The notes beneath the pieces were generated by a model. That model did not search any database, was not told the DNA's origin, and saw only the letters and a list, made by a program, of their open reading frames with translations. A DNA stretch of 8,314 bases from assembly GCA_937923365.1 (NCBI GenBank), contig CALAIJ010000255.1, positions 1 through 8,314 on the forward strand, in the 5' to 3' direction. This DNA is from an uncultured Sulfitobacter sp. GTDB taxonomy: Bacteria; Pseudomonadota; Alphaproteobacteria; Rhodobacterales; Rhodobacteraceae. Each line of letters opens with the position of its first letter. Position 1 is the stretch's first letter. Of the stretch, positions 1 through 7,003 are shown piece after piece. The translations under genes were made by a program, and so were the position numbers.

Positions 1-24
1 AAAGCCATCGTCAAGGTGATCTAG
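1..24 (+). CDS. Possible 3' end of an upstream plus-strand gene
   Basis: Frame 1 reads KAIVKVI followed by a TAG stop at 22-24. A short basic/hydrophobic C-terminus of this kind would suit, for example, a zinc-type dehydrogenase, but seven residues cannot identify a family. The main support is position: the frame closes ten bases before the stop codon of the converging metR gene, which is typical of tightly packed convergent genes. The other two forward frames also close within the first 40 bases, so this call is tentative. Confidence 0.3.
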   Translation, partial: KAIVKVI

Positions 25-37
25 GGTTCTGACCCTA
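22..37. terminator. Small hairpin spanning both convergent stop codons
   Basis: TAGGGT at 22-27 and ACCCTA at 32-37 form a perfect 6-bp inverted repeat around the four-base loop TCTG. The left arm contains the candidate TAG stop of the upstream plus-strand frame, and the right arm contains the TAG stop of metR on the minus strand. Neither side is followed by a clear T-run, so it would be a weak bidirectional terminator at best. Confidence 0.35.
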
Positions 38-940
38 AGCCCTTTGCAGCTTGCGCGCCTCTTCGCCTGCAAGCTGCAACAGTCTGACCATAAAGGGCTT
101 TTCCAGATCATCCGTGCGCACAGCGGCATAAAGCCTGCGCGTCACGCCGTCCTTGGTCAGGGGCCGCGTGACGTAGTCGGACGAATACTTAACCTCGCGC
201 ACCACCCAGTCCGGCAGCACCGACACCCCGCGGTTGGACGCGACAAGCAGCAAGATCACCGCCGTGAGTTCCACCTGACGGATGGCTGCGGGCTCCACCT
301 TGGCGGGGATCAGCAACTGGCTGAAAACGTCCAGACGTGTCCGCTCAACCGGATAGGTAATCAGCGTCTCTTTGCGGAAATCAGCAGCATCGATATAGTC
401 TTTCTGCGCCAGCGGATGGCTGGAGGCAGCAACGAAAACCGCTTGGTAATCAAAGAGTTCGACAAATTCGACACCGGGCAGCTCTTCGGGGTCCGAGGAG
501 ACAACCAAATCCACCTCCTCGCGCAGCAAGGCAGGCAGCGCGTCAAAAGCAAGGCCGGGGCGGATGTCCACATCTACGTCGCCAAAACTGCGGCGAAACT
601 GCTCCAGCACGGGGAATAGCCACTCAAAACAGGCATGGCATTCGATGGCGATATGCATGCGGCCCGTGCTGCCCGCGCGCAGGCCTGTAAATTCGTCCTG
701 TAAGGCCGCCACTTGCGGCAGAACCTGTTGCGCAAGCTTGAGCAACCGTTGCCCCGCAGGAGACAGTTTCAACGGTTTGGAGCGACGCACGAACAATTCC
801 ACCCCCGCCTGATCCTCCAGCCCTTTGACCTGATGGCTCAGCGCGGACTGGGTGATGTTCATCATCTCTGCCGCGCGCGCCAGACCGCCCGCCTCATGGA
901 TCGCCTGAATGGTACGCAGGTGGCGGAACTCGATATGCAT
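35..940 (-). CDS. metR: MetR-type LysR-family transcriptional regulator
   Basis: Predicted DNA-binding regulator of methionine biosynthesis genes. In enterobacteria MetR uses homocysteine as co-effector. The 301-residue protein has the LysR layout: an N-terminal winged helix-turn-helix at about residues 1-60 (ARAAEMMNITQSALSHQVKGLE) and a periplasmic-binding-like effector domain from about 90. Stretches that I recall as closely matching E. coli MetR are IAIECHAC (97-104), FDALPALL (132-139), the DLVVSSD segment (144-150), YPVERTRLDV (196-205), LPDWVV (242-247) and RRLYAAVR (268-275). E. coli MetR is slightly longer (about 317 residues). The ATG at 940 is preceded by GAGGA (minus strand, plus positions 950-954) at 9-base spacing. 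The gene is divergent from metF, which supports the assignment and suggests local autoregulation plus metF control. A different methionine-related LysR regulator is possible but less likely. Confidence 0.9.
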   Translation of the reverse strand: MHIEFRHLRTIQAIHEAGGLARAAEMMNITQSALSHQVKGLEDQAGVELFVRRSKPLKLSPAGQRLLKLAQQVLPQVAALQDEFTGLRAGSTGRMHIAIECHACFEWLFPVLEQFRRSFGDVDVDIRPGLAFDALPALLREEVDLVVSSDPEELPGVEFVELFDYQAVFVAASSHPLAQKDYIDAADFRKETLITYPVERTRLDVFSQLLIPAKVEPAAIRQVELTAVILLLVASNRGVSVLPDWVVREVKYSSDYVTRPLTKDGVTRRLYAAVRTDDLEKPFMVRLLQLAGEEARKLQRA

Positions 941-941
941 G

Positions 942-955
942 TGAGGTTGTCCTCA
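942..955. promoter_or_regulatory. Palindrome over the metR ribosome binding site
   Basis: TGAGG (942-946), spacer TTGT, CCTCA (951-955) is a perfect 5-bp inverted repeat. On the minus strand the arm holding GAGGA is the Shine-Dalgarno sequence of metR, so the metR mRNA could fold it into a hairpin just before the start codon, or the DNA could be an operator half. The symmetry is seen directly; a regulatory role is inference. Confidence 0.4.
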
Positions 956-976
956 TGTAAAATATGAATGTTATGA
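947..976 (+). promoter_or_regulatory. Possible metF promoter
   Basis: TTGTCC (947-952) and TTATGA (971-976) are separated by 18 bases and sit in the only A+T-rich part of the metR-metF gap. Both hexamers are poor matches to the sigma-70 consensus, as expected for an activator-dependent promoter. The heptamer TATGAAT occurs twice here (963-969 and 972-978), nine bases apart, each copy containing the TGAA half-site of the enterobacterial MetR consensus TGAA-N5-TTCA. No full consensus site was found. Confidence 0.25.
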
Positions 977-978
977 AT

Positions 979-1006
979 TTGTCTCACATAAGGTTCTGTG
1001 AGACAA
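979..1006. promoter_or_regulatory. Perfect 10-bp inverted repeat in the metF leader
   Basis: TTGTCTCACA (979-988) and TGTGAGACAA (997-1006) are perfect reverse complements around the eight-base spacer TAAGGTTC. The repeat ends 27 bases before the metF ATG and about 15 bases before its Shine-Dalgarno. As DNA it could be an operator for MetR or another dimeric repressor. As RNA it would be a stable leader stem. I looked for loop pairing with downstream leader bases, as in SAM/SAH-type pseudoknot riboswitches of Rhodobacterales, and found no convincing match. Confidence 0.6.
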
Positions 1007-1033
1007 GCGGTGCATTCCAACAAAGGACATCCC

Positions 1034-1906
1034 ATGACAACGCCTGCCGTTTCCTTCGAAGTCTTCCCGCCCCGCACCGTCGATGCCGCCTTCAAGCTTT
1101 GGGATACGGCGCAGACCCTGGCGCCCTTGGCACCCCGCTTCTTCTCGGTGACCTATGGCGCGGGTGGCACCACGCGGGACCTGACGCAGGATGCGGCGCA
1201 TGTGTTGCACCGCACCTCAGGTCTGCCCGTAGCGGCGCATCTGACTTGCGTCGGCGCCAGCAAGGAAGAGACCATGGAGGTGGCCGCAGGTTTCGCCCGC
1301 TCCGGCGTGCGCGATATCGTAGCCCTGCGTGGTGATCCTGAGGCGGGTGCGGATGCGTTCACGCCCCACAAGGAAGGCTTTTCCGATAGTTGCGCGCTGA
1401 TTACAGCACTCGCCGAGACCGGGGATTTCAACATTCGTGTTGGTGCCTACCCCGAATTGCACCCCGCCGCACAGTCCATGCAGCAAAGCATCGACTGGCT
1501 CAAAGCCAAGTTCGACGCAGGTGCTGACGAGGCGATCACCCAGTTCTTTTTCGAGGCCGAAACCTTCCTGCGTTTCCGTGATGCCTGCGCCGCTGCGGGC
1601 ATCGACAAGCCGATCACGCCCGGCATCCTGCCCGTCGTGAACTGGGCGTCTGCCAAGAATTTTGCCGCACGCTGCGGCACCACGGTCCCTGCATGGCTTG
1701 ATCAGGCTTTTGACGCGGCCATCCGCGACGGTGAGGACCGCCCAGCCCTGTTGTCGCGCGCTTTGTGCACCGAAATGTGCAGCGAGTTGGTGGATGAGGG
1801 CGTCGATGCGCTGCACTTCTACACGCTCAACCGTGCGGACCTGACCCGCGATGTGTGCCGCGCGCTTGGTGTTACACCACAGGTTATTCTTTCAGACGTG
1901 GCGTAA
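1034..1906 (+). CDS. metF: 5,10-methylenetetrahydrofolate reductase MetF
   Basis: Cytosolic FAD enzyme that reduces 5,10-methylene-THF to 5-methyl-THF, the methyl donor for methionine synthase. The 290-residue protein matches the usual bacterial length (about 290-300) and covers the whole TIM barrel. Visible family motifs are SFEVFPPR (7-14, with Glu9 equivalent to catalytic Glu28 of E. coli), FSVTYGAGGTTRD (37-49), AHLTCVG (68-74), ALRGDP (97-102, with Asp101 near the flavin), AYPELHP (138-144), QFFFE (170-174) and HFYTLNR (261-267). I chose the ATG at 1034 because AAAGGA (1022-1027) precedes it at 6-base spacing. The in-frame extension to 998 adds 12 unconserved residues and starts inside the inverted repeat. 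The gene is divergent from metR, consistent with methionine-linked control. Confidence 0.95.
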   Translation: MTTPAVSFEVFPPRTVDAAFKLWDTAQTLAPLAPRFFSVTYGAGGTTRDLTQDAAHVLHRTSGLPVAAHLTCVGASKEETMEVAAGFARSGVRDIVALRGDPEAGADAFTPHKEGFSDSCALITALAETGDFNIRVGAYPELHPAAQSMQQSIDWLKAKFDAGADEAITQFFFEAETFLRFRDACAAAGIDKPITPGILPVVNWASAKNFAARCGTTVPAWLDQAFDAAIRDGEDRPALLSRALCTEMCSELVDEGVDALHFYTLNRADLTRDVCRALGVTPQVILSDVA

Positions 1907-1973
1907 CCGCTTGCGCGGGCGCGCTTGGGAGCACTAGAATCCGGGGTAGCCTCAAGCCGTCCGGAGACCACCC

Positions 1974-2456
1974 ATGCCGCGCATCGCCACCAGTCCCGCA
2001 GACCTCCTGACCCGCGATCAGTTGCTGCAACTCAGCGGGCTGGAGTTCATGCAGGCCATTCTGGACGGCACCAACCCCGGCCCGCCTATCGGGCAAACGA
2101 TGGGCTATGCCTTGCACGCTGTGGCGGATGGCACTGTCACCTTTCGCGGCGCCCCTGAGTTCAATGTCACCAACCCCATGGGCACCGTGCACGGCGGCTG
2201 GTACGGCACTTTGCTGGATTCAGCGATGGCCTGTGCCGTGATGACCCGCGTGCCACGCGGTGCTGTCTACACAACGCTGGAATACAAGATCAACATTCTG
2301 CGGGGCATCCCGCTGGGCATGCAGATCGATTGTGTCGGCACCATCGACCATGTGGGCCGCTCCACTGGCGTGGCCCACGGCGAAATCCGCGGTGTGGACG
2401 ATGGCAAGCTTTATGCCACCGGGTCCACCACCTGCATTGTGATGCAACTGGGCTGA
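1974..2456 (+). CDS. PaaI-family hotdog-fold acyl-CoA thioesterase
   Basis: Predicted small cytosolic thioesterase hydrolysing an acyl- or aryl-CoA, of the PaaI/COG2050 type. The 160-residue protein has the hotdog signature TNPMGTVHGGWYGTLLDSAM (66-85): the HGG turn at 73-75 and Asp82 in the helix, which is the usual catalytic acid. The later segment TTLEYKINILRG is the central strand typical of the family. An N-terminal stretch of roughly 35 residues precedes the core. The start ATG is preceded by GGAG at 1963-1966. It lies 67 bases after metF on the same strand and could be read through from it, but no functional link to one-carbon metabolism is evident. The exact CoA substrate cannot be told from sequence. 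Confidence 0.82.
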   Translation: MPRIATSPADLLTRDQLLQLSGLEFMQAILDGTNPGPPIGQTMGYALHAVADGTVTFRGAPEFNVTNPMGTVHGGWYGTLLDSAMACAVMTRVPRGAVYTTLEYKINILRGIPLGMQIDCVGTIDHVGRSTGVAHGEIRGVDDGKLYATGSTTCIVMQLG

Positions 2457-2526
2457 GACCTGGTTGCCGAAAAGCGCAGGGTGAGGCGCGGCGGTACCCC
2501 GCGATGCGCGTAGCAAAGAGCCGCCC

Positions 2527-3618
2527 CTAGCGAAATACCCGCCGCCCGATCCAGCCGCTATCGGACACCGCGTTTTCCCGTTTCGCGACACTTTCATGCA
2601 ACCGCTCAGAGGCATCCGCCCCCACAATCCGCTTGCGCCGCGTCATGAAAACCCGCCCATGACCGCGCCACGTGCCAACCGAAGGCGCAGTGGCATCCTG
2701 GGGAAACCGCAGGTTCCAGCCCGCGGGCAAGGGCAGGCCACATTCCTCCATCCGCGCCAGCAGCCACACCAACGGGATATTCGCTAAAGGCCGCGCAGCA
2801 TCATAACCGCCCAATTGCCCGCCAATGTCGCCGTGGGTGCCGGGGAACCAGACCTGTTCCACGCGGCCTTCAAATCCCGCTGGTGTGGTCCATGGCACCG
2901 CCTTATAGGCCACGCGGCTTTCGTTCAGCGCCAAGGCGTGAAAGCCGTTGCGGACGATGGCGCTCAGATCATGGTTGTGGAACGCATGCCACCGCTCGGA
3001 AATACGCCAAAGCACGGGCGCATTGATGCCCAGCGATTTGACCGTATCCCAGACACCTATGGCTTCGATCCTGACCTTGTCATGGCAATGCGCCGCCGAG
3101 AAAGCCGCTGCGGCTGCACCATCGGGGGCACATTCATAGTGGCGGTAGGCCTGGCGCACGTTCCGCTCCGTTGCATGCTCTGCCCGCAGCAGGCCGACAC
3201 GGTCCATCACGCCGGCAAGCGAGCGCACCGCATAAGCCCCCCGCGAATAGCCCAGCATAAAGATCCGGTCACCGGGCTGATAGCGCGAGGCAAGATAGCC
3301 GTAGGCCCGTTTGATCTGACCGTTGATCCCGCGTCCCATCATCACATCGATGGCAGAACGCCAGTCGCGCCATTGCAGCCCCGGTTCATAGTAGATCGAC
3401 ACGTCATCTAGCCGCTCGCGCAGCAGCATGTAGGCGCGGCCCACATTGGTCTGACATTCGGGCCGCAACGATGACAATGTGCCATCCAGAATAATCACAT
3501 GCGTGACGGCCCCGCGGCGCGGACCAAAGTCATCGTCAGGCCGCTGCCACAGGCCCCCAACGACCCGCGACCAAAGCCCGCCCTTGCGGGTATTATTCTG
3601 CGGCGATCCGCCCGCCAT
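2527..3618 (-). CDS. DUF2235 (Tle1-like) alpha/beta serine hydrolase
   Basis: Predicted serine hydrolase of 363 residues with the DUF2235 fold, the family that includes the T6SS phospholipase effector Tle1. Landmarks in order are LDGT (44-47) at the first core strand, the nucleophile elbow GYSRGAY (123-129, Ser125), GVWDTV (188-193, Asp191), HALALNE (226-232) and FPGTHGDIGG (257-266, His261). Ser125/Asp191/His261 form a plausible complete catalytic triad. There is no signal peptide or clear membrane segment, and no VgrG, PAAR or immunity gene nearby, so a secreted-toxin role is not supported. The ATG at 3618 has GGGAG about 7 bases upstream and lies inside the last codons of the preceding molybdenum hydroxylase gene (26-base overlap), so translation is probably coupled. 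The physiological substrate is unknown. Confidence 0.82.
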   Translation of the reverse strand: MAGGSPQNNTRKGGLWSRVVGGLWQRPDDDFGPRRGAVTHVIILDGTLSSLRPECQTNVGRAYMLLRERLDDVSIYYEPGLQWRDWRSAIDVMMGRGINGQIKRAYGYLASRYQPGDRIFMLGYSRGAYAVRSLAGVMDRVGLLRAEHATERNVRQAYRHYECAPDGAAAAAFSAAHCHDKVRIEAIGVWDTVKSLGINAPVLWRISERWHAFHNHDLSAIVRNGFHALALNESRVAYKAVPWTTPAGFEGRVEQVWFPGTHGDIGGQLGGYDAARPLANIPLVWLLARMEECGLPLPAGWNLRFPQDATAPSVGTWRGHGRVFMTRRKRIVGADASERLHESVAKRENAVSDSGWIGRRVFR

Positions 3619-5890
3619 TCAACATCTCCCATACGCGGTGCGGGGTAAACGGCATGTCCGCCTGCCGCACACCTGCGTCCCATAGTGCGTCCTGCACCGC
3701 ATTTGAAATGGCCGCCAACGCGCCCACGGTTCCCGCCTCGCCGCAGCCCTTCATGCCCATGATATTGGCTGTGGAGGGTACAGGCTCAGAGGTAAAGGAA
3801 ATGTAAGGAAGGTCCACCGCGCGCGGCAAGGCATAGTCCATGAACGATGCCGTGAGCAGTTGGCCGTCTTCGTCGTAGACCACCCGTTCCTGCACCGCTT
3901 GCCCGATGCCTTGGGCGACACCGCCATGCACCTGGCCTTCGGCAAGCATGGGATTGATAAGATTGCCAAAATCATCCACCACCGTGTAGCGGTCCGTGGT
4001 CACAACGCCGGTATCGGGATCAACGATCACTTCTGTAACATGCGCGCCGTTTGGAAAGCTGCGCGCAGGCAGTGTCGCGCGTTCGTGATGGCTAAGAAGG
4101 TCATCGCGGCCCTTGTCGCGGGCCATCTCGGCCACCTCCAGCATGGTGGGTGTCAGGTTTGAGCCGTCGCTGCGGAAGCGTTCATCGTCAAAACTGATCT
4201 CGGACGCGGGCACGCCCATTTCGTCTGACAAAAAGGCGGTGAAGCTATCAATCATCGCGCCCACCGTCGCCAGCGTCGCGTTGTTCTGCGTGGTGACTGA
4301 GCGCGATCCACCTGTGCCGCCCCCCTGTTTGATGAGGTCACTATCGCCCTGAATGACAGTAATCCGGTCCGCAGGGATCCCCGTCTGGTCGCTGAGGAAG
4401 GCGGCATAAACCGTCTCGTGCCCCTGCCCGTTCGACTGTGTGCCCACATAGATGGACACCGTTCCGTCGTCTTCAAAGACCACCTTCGCGCCCTCGGAAG
4501 GATCGCCCAGAATGCTTTCGATGTAGTAACAAATCCCGAGACCGCGCAGCTTGCCCTTCTTGGCGTCCGCGTCGCGGCGTGCGGCGAACCCTGCGGTATC
4601 GGCCACCTCTTGCACCCGGTTCAGCAGCAGGTTGAAGTCACCCACGTCATAAGTCTCGCCCGTGGCGGCTTTGTAGGGGAACTGCTCGGGCTTGATGAAG
4701 TTGATGCGGCGCAGCTCCCACGGGTCCACGCCCAATTCGCGCGCGGCACGGTCCATCAGGCGCTCCAGCACATAAATGGCCTCGGGGCGGCCCGCGCCAC
4801 GGTAGGCATCCACAGGCACAGTATTGGTATAGATCCCGTCCACCTGCAGCCATGTGGTCTGCACGTCATAGACGCCCATCAGCACGCGGCTGAAAAGCTG
4901 CGTCTGGATGAACTGGGCAAACTGCGAGTTATACGCCCCCAGATTGCAGGTCTGGCGCACGCGGTAGGCGGTGATCTTGTTGTCCGCGTCAAAGGCGAAC
5001 TCCGCCAGCGAGGTCAGGTCCCGCCCGCCGTTGTCGGTCAGCATGGCTTCTGTGCGCTCGGACATCCATCGCACGGGGCGGCCCAACACGCGCGCAGCCT
5101 GTGCACAGCAGAAGTATTCGTTATAGGCCATTGATTTCATGCCGAAACCGCCACCCGTGTCGGGGTTGGTTACGCGGATGTCGTCGTCTTCCAGACCAAA
5201 GGCGGTTTTCAAAAAGCCCTTGTGCACCCAAACGCCTTGCCCGTTGTTGGCCACGTGCAAACGGCCATCAGTCCATTCGGCATAGCAGCCGCGCGGCTCC
5301 ATCGAGTTGACGATGATGCGGTTGTCTTCAACCTCCAGCGACACGGTTTTGGCAGCGGCAGCAAAGGCGGCTTCTGTCGCGGCTTCATCGCCCATGCCCC
5401 AGTCAAAGGCGAGGTTTTCTGGCGCCTCGGCGTGCAGCGTCTCCCCCCCTTTGGCCACGTCCACCTTGGCGGGCAGATCATCAGCGTCGAACATGATAAG
5501 CTCGGCCGCGTCGCGGGCTTGTGCCACCGTATCAGCCACAATCATCGCCACGGGTTCGCCCACATAGCGGACGCGGTCACGCGCCAGCATCGGGCGCACA
5601 GGCCCCGCCCCGTCAGAGCCGTCGCGGTTCTTGATCCGCGCGCCCGGCATGGCGACATTCATGCCAGCCGCTTCCAGATCGGCGCAGGTCAGCACGGCGT
5701 GCACGCCCTCTGCTTCAGCCGCATCAGAGACGTCAAGTTCCGTGATCACGCCATGCGCCACAGGGGCGCGGAAAAAGACCGCGTGCAACGCATCACCGGG
5801 CGCGATGTCGTCCACATAACGCCCCTCGCCGGTCAGGAAACGGACGTCTTCTGTGCGTCTGACCGATTGGCTTTTGCCGAACTTGTCCAT
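3593..5890 (-). CDS. Xanthine dehydrogenase/CoxL form II-like molybdopterin-binding large subunit
   Basis: Predicted molybdenum hydroxylase catalytic subunit of 765 residues, close to full length for CoxL-like proteins (about 770-810). It begins SVRRTEDVRFLTGEGRYVDD (9-28), the usual start of this subunit. Cofactor and active-site motifs are GGGFGMK (246-252), AYRGAGRPE (362-370), SNGQGHET (486-493), GGGTGGSRS (523-531) and GCGEAGT (715-721), with Glu718 the conserved base of the family. The AYRGAGR loop marks CoxL form II; true form I CO dehydrogenase has AYRCSFR with a copper-binding Cys, so CO oxidation is unlikely and the substrate is unknown. AAGGG precedes the ATG at 9-base spacing. CoxS and CoxM genes are absent beside it: a DUF2235 hydrolase lies downstream and a divergent dioxygenase upstream. 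Confidence 0.9.
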   Translation of the reverse strand: MDKFGKSQSVRRTEDVRFLTGEGRYVDDIAPGDALHAVFFRAPVAHGVITELDVSDAAEAEGVHAVLTCADLEAAGMNVAMPGARIKNRDGSDGAGPVRPMLARDRVRYVGEPVAMIVADTVAQARDAAELIMFDADDLPAKVDVAKGGETLHAEAPENLAFDWGMGDEAATEAAFAAAAKTVSLEVEDNRIIVNSMEPRGCYAEWTDGRLHVANNGQGVWVHKGFLKTAFGLEDDDIRVTNPDTGGGFGMKSMAYNEYFCCAQAARVLGRPVRWMSERTEAMLTDNGGRDLTSLAEFAFDADNKITAYRVRQTCNLGAYNSQFAQFIQTQLFSRVLMGVYDVQTTWLQVDGIYTNTVPVDAYRGAGRPEAIYVLERLMDRAARELGVDPWELRRINFIKPEQFPYKAATGETYDVGDFNLLLNRVQEVADTAGFAARRDADAKKGKLRGLGICYYIESILGDPSEGAKVVFEDDGTVSIYVGTQSNGQGHETVYAAFLSDQTGIPADRITVIQGDSDLIKQGGGTGGSRSVTTQNNATLATVGAMIDSFTAFLSDEMGVPASEISFDDERFRSDGSNLTPTMLEVAEMARDKGRDDLLSHHERATLPARSFPNGAHVTEVIVDPDTGVVTTDRYTVVDDFGNLINPMLAEGQVHGGVAQGIGQAVQERVVYDEDGQLLTASFMDYALPRAVDLPYISFTSEPVPSTANIMGMKGCGEAGTVGALAAISNAVQDALWDAGVRQADMPFTPHRVWEMLNGGRIAAE

Positions 5891-6124
5891 GCTGTGCTGC
5901 CCTTGCTTTTTAAGTCTTTGATATAGCCTTTAAACTAGCCTGCCACGCGCCAGTGTCTAGTCGAATAGACGTGCAAGTCTTGTTGATTTTATGGGCTCTT
6001 GCAGCTGGCCGGAATCACCCACTCTTGTCCATAAGGGGCCTGAAAACGAACTGTGCGTGTCGAAAACAGGCAAGACGCGGGCCTGCCTAGAGCAACAGCA
6101 TCAGAAAAACTGAGCGAGGTTCTT
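5891..6124. promoter_or_regulatory. Divergent intergenic region between the CoxL-like and PhyH genes
   Basis: This 234-base gap must carry promoters for both directions. The part nearest the CoxL-like gene is A+T-rich, with a TATATC stretch on the minus strand that could be a -10 element. A perfect inverted repeat GTCTA (5955-5959), spacer GTCGAA, TAGAC (5966-5970) is a possible regulator site. No convincing sigma-70 pair was seen for the plus-strand gene, and no regulator gene lies alongside. GAGG (6116-6119) is the Shine-Dalgarno of the dioxygenase gene. Confidence 0.45.
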
Positions 6125-7003
6125 ATGGCTGACATACAATCCCTTTCGGACGGGCGGCTAAGCGCATCGCAGCAGAAGGCCTATTGGGACGATGGCTATC
6201 TTTTTCCGCTGCCCGTGATGCCAGCCAAGGAGGCGGTTGCCTTGCGGGCAGAGCTTGAGGCGTTGGAAGACACATGGCGCGACAATGGCTTGCCCTTGCC
6301 ACTGAACACCTACAAGCGCGTAAACGCCCATTGTGTTCTGCCACTGGCCCACCGGATCGGCGCGGACCCGCGCATTCTGGATGTGGTCGAGGGCATTCTG
6401 GGCCCCGACATCCTGATATACGGGGTCGAGTTCTTTATCAAAGAGCCGAACACCCGCGCCCGTGTCTCAATGCATCAAGACCTGACCTATTGGGGTCTGG
6501 GGGCCATCGACGGGCTGGTGACAGCGTGGCTGGCGCTGTCACCGGCAACACCCGCTTCGGGATGCATGGATTTTGTGCAAGGCAGCCACAAACAAGCGAT
6601 CCTGCCGCATGCCGATACGGATGACCCCGACAACTTGCTCAGCCGTGGTCAGGAGGTGCAGGTGGACGTCCCCGATGACCAGCGCGTGCCCATCGAAATC
6701 CACCCCGGCCAGATATCATTGCATCACGGGCTGACCATCCACGGCTCCGGCCCCAATACCACGGATGATCGCCGCATTGCCGCCGTGATCCGCTATTGCA
6801 CGCCGGACGTGGCCCAACAGGTCGCCGACAAGGATTACGCCATTCTGGCCCGTGGCGCGGATCGCGCGGGCAACTTCATCCACTTCGCGCCGCCGATCAC
6901 CCCCTTTACCCCCGCCAGTCTTGCGCTTTACGATGAAATTCGAACCGCGCAAGCCAAAGCGACGATGGCGGGCACCGCGAACAACAAAGGACTGTATGCC
7001 TGA
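6125..7003 (+). CDS. Phytanoyl-CoA dioxygenase (PhyH) family Fe(II)/2-oxoglutarate oxygenase
   Basis: Predicted non-haem iron hydroxylase of 292 residues that couples 2-oxoglutarate decarboxylation to substrate hydroxylation. The iron-binding facial triad is visible as HQD (His117, Asp119) in RVSMHQDLTYWG and the distal His206 in HHGLTIHGSGPN (200-211). Arg216 or Arg217 in DDRRIAAVIRY is placed to bind 2-oxoglutarate. Asp119 is present, so it should be a hydroxylase and not a halogenase of this fold. GCMDFVQGSHK (146-156) is also typical of PhyH proteins. The ATG at 6125 has GAGG five bases upstream. A GTG at 6053 in the same frame would add 24 residues but has no ribosome binding site. Its stop overlaps the next start, tying it to the HD protein. 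EctD (ectoine hydroxylase) belongs to this family, but no ect genes are nearby. The substrate is unknown. Confidence 0.88.
   Translation: MADIQSLSDGRLSASQQKAYWDDGYLFPLPVMPAKEAVALRAELEALEDTWRDNGLPLPLNTYKRVNAHCVLPLAHRIGADPRILDVVEGILGPDILIYGVEFFIKEPNTRARVSMHQDLTYWGLGAIDGLVTAWLALSPATPASGCMDFVQGSHKQAILPHADTDDPDNLLSRGQEVQVDVPDDQRVPIEIHPGQISLHHGLTIHGSGPNTTDDRRIAAVIRYCTPDVAQQVADKDYAILARGADRAGNFIHFAPPITPFTPASLALYDEIRTAQAKATMAGTANNKGLYA

Noticed and set aside
998..1033. N-terminal extension of metF by 12 residues from 998
   Set aside because: It begins inside the inverted repeat, has no ribosome binding site and adds unconserved residues before the family's usual start; the ATG at 1034 has AAAGGA at good spacing.
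979..1033. SAM/SAH-type pseudoknot riboswitch upstream of metF
   Set aside because: The stem is good, but the loop has no convincing complement in the bases before the metF start, and conserved loop sequences I recall from that class are missing.
2487..2503. Terminator CGCGG/CCGCG between the convergent thioesterase and DUF2235 genes
   Set aside because: Only a 5-bp stem in very GC-rich DNA, no T-run on either strand.
2815..3411. 198-codon plus-strand open frame antisense to the DUF2235 gene
   Set aside because: Shadow frame of a gene with a complete catalytic triad; no start signal or recognisable motif.
2527..3618. Type VI secretion phospholipase effector
   Set aside because: The fold and triad match Tle1-like proteins, but there are no VgrG, PAAR, adaptor or immunity genes nearby.
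3593..5890. Carbon monoxide dehydrogenase large subunit (form I CoxL)
   Set aside because: The active-site loop reads AYRGAGR, not the AYRCSFR of form I, and the CoxS/CoxM partners are absent.
5222..5926. Long plus-strand open frame antisense to the CoxL-like gene
   Set aside because: GC-rich third positions of the true gene keep opposite frames open; the translation shows no recognisable domain and the minus-strand gene has clear motifs.
6053..6124. GTG start extending the PhyH protein by 24 residues
   Set aside because: No Shine-Dalgarno precedes 6053, and the extension is unlike the family; ATG 6125 has GAGG at five bases.
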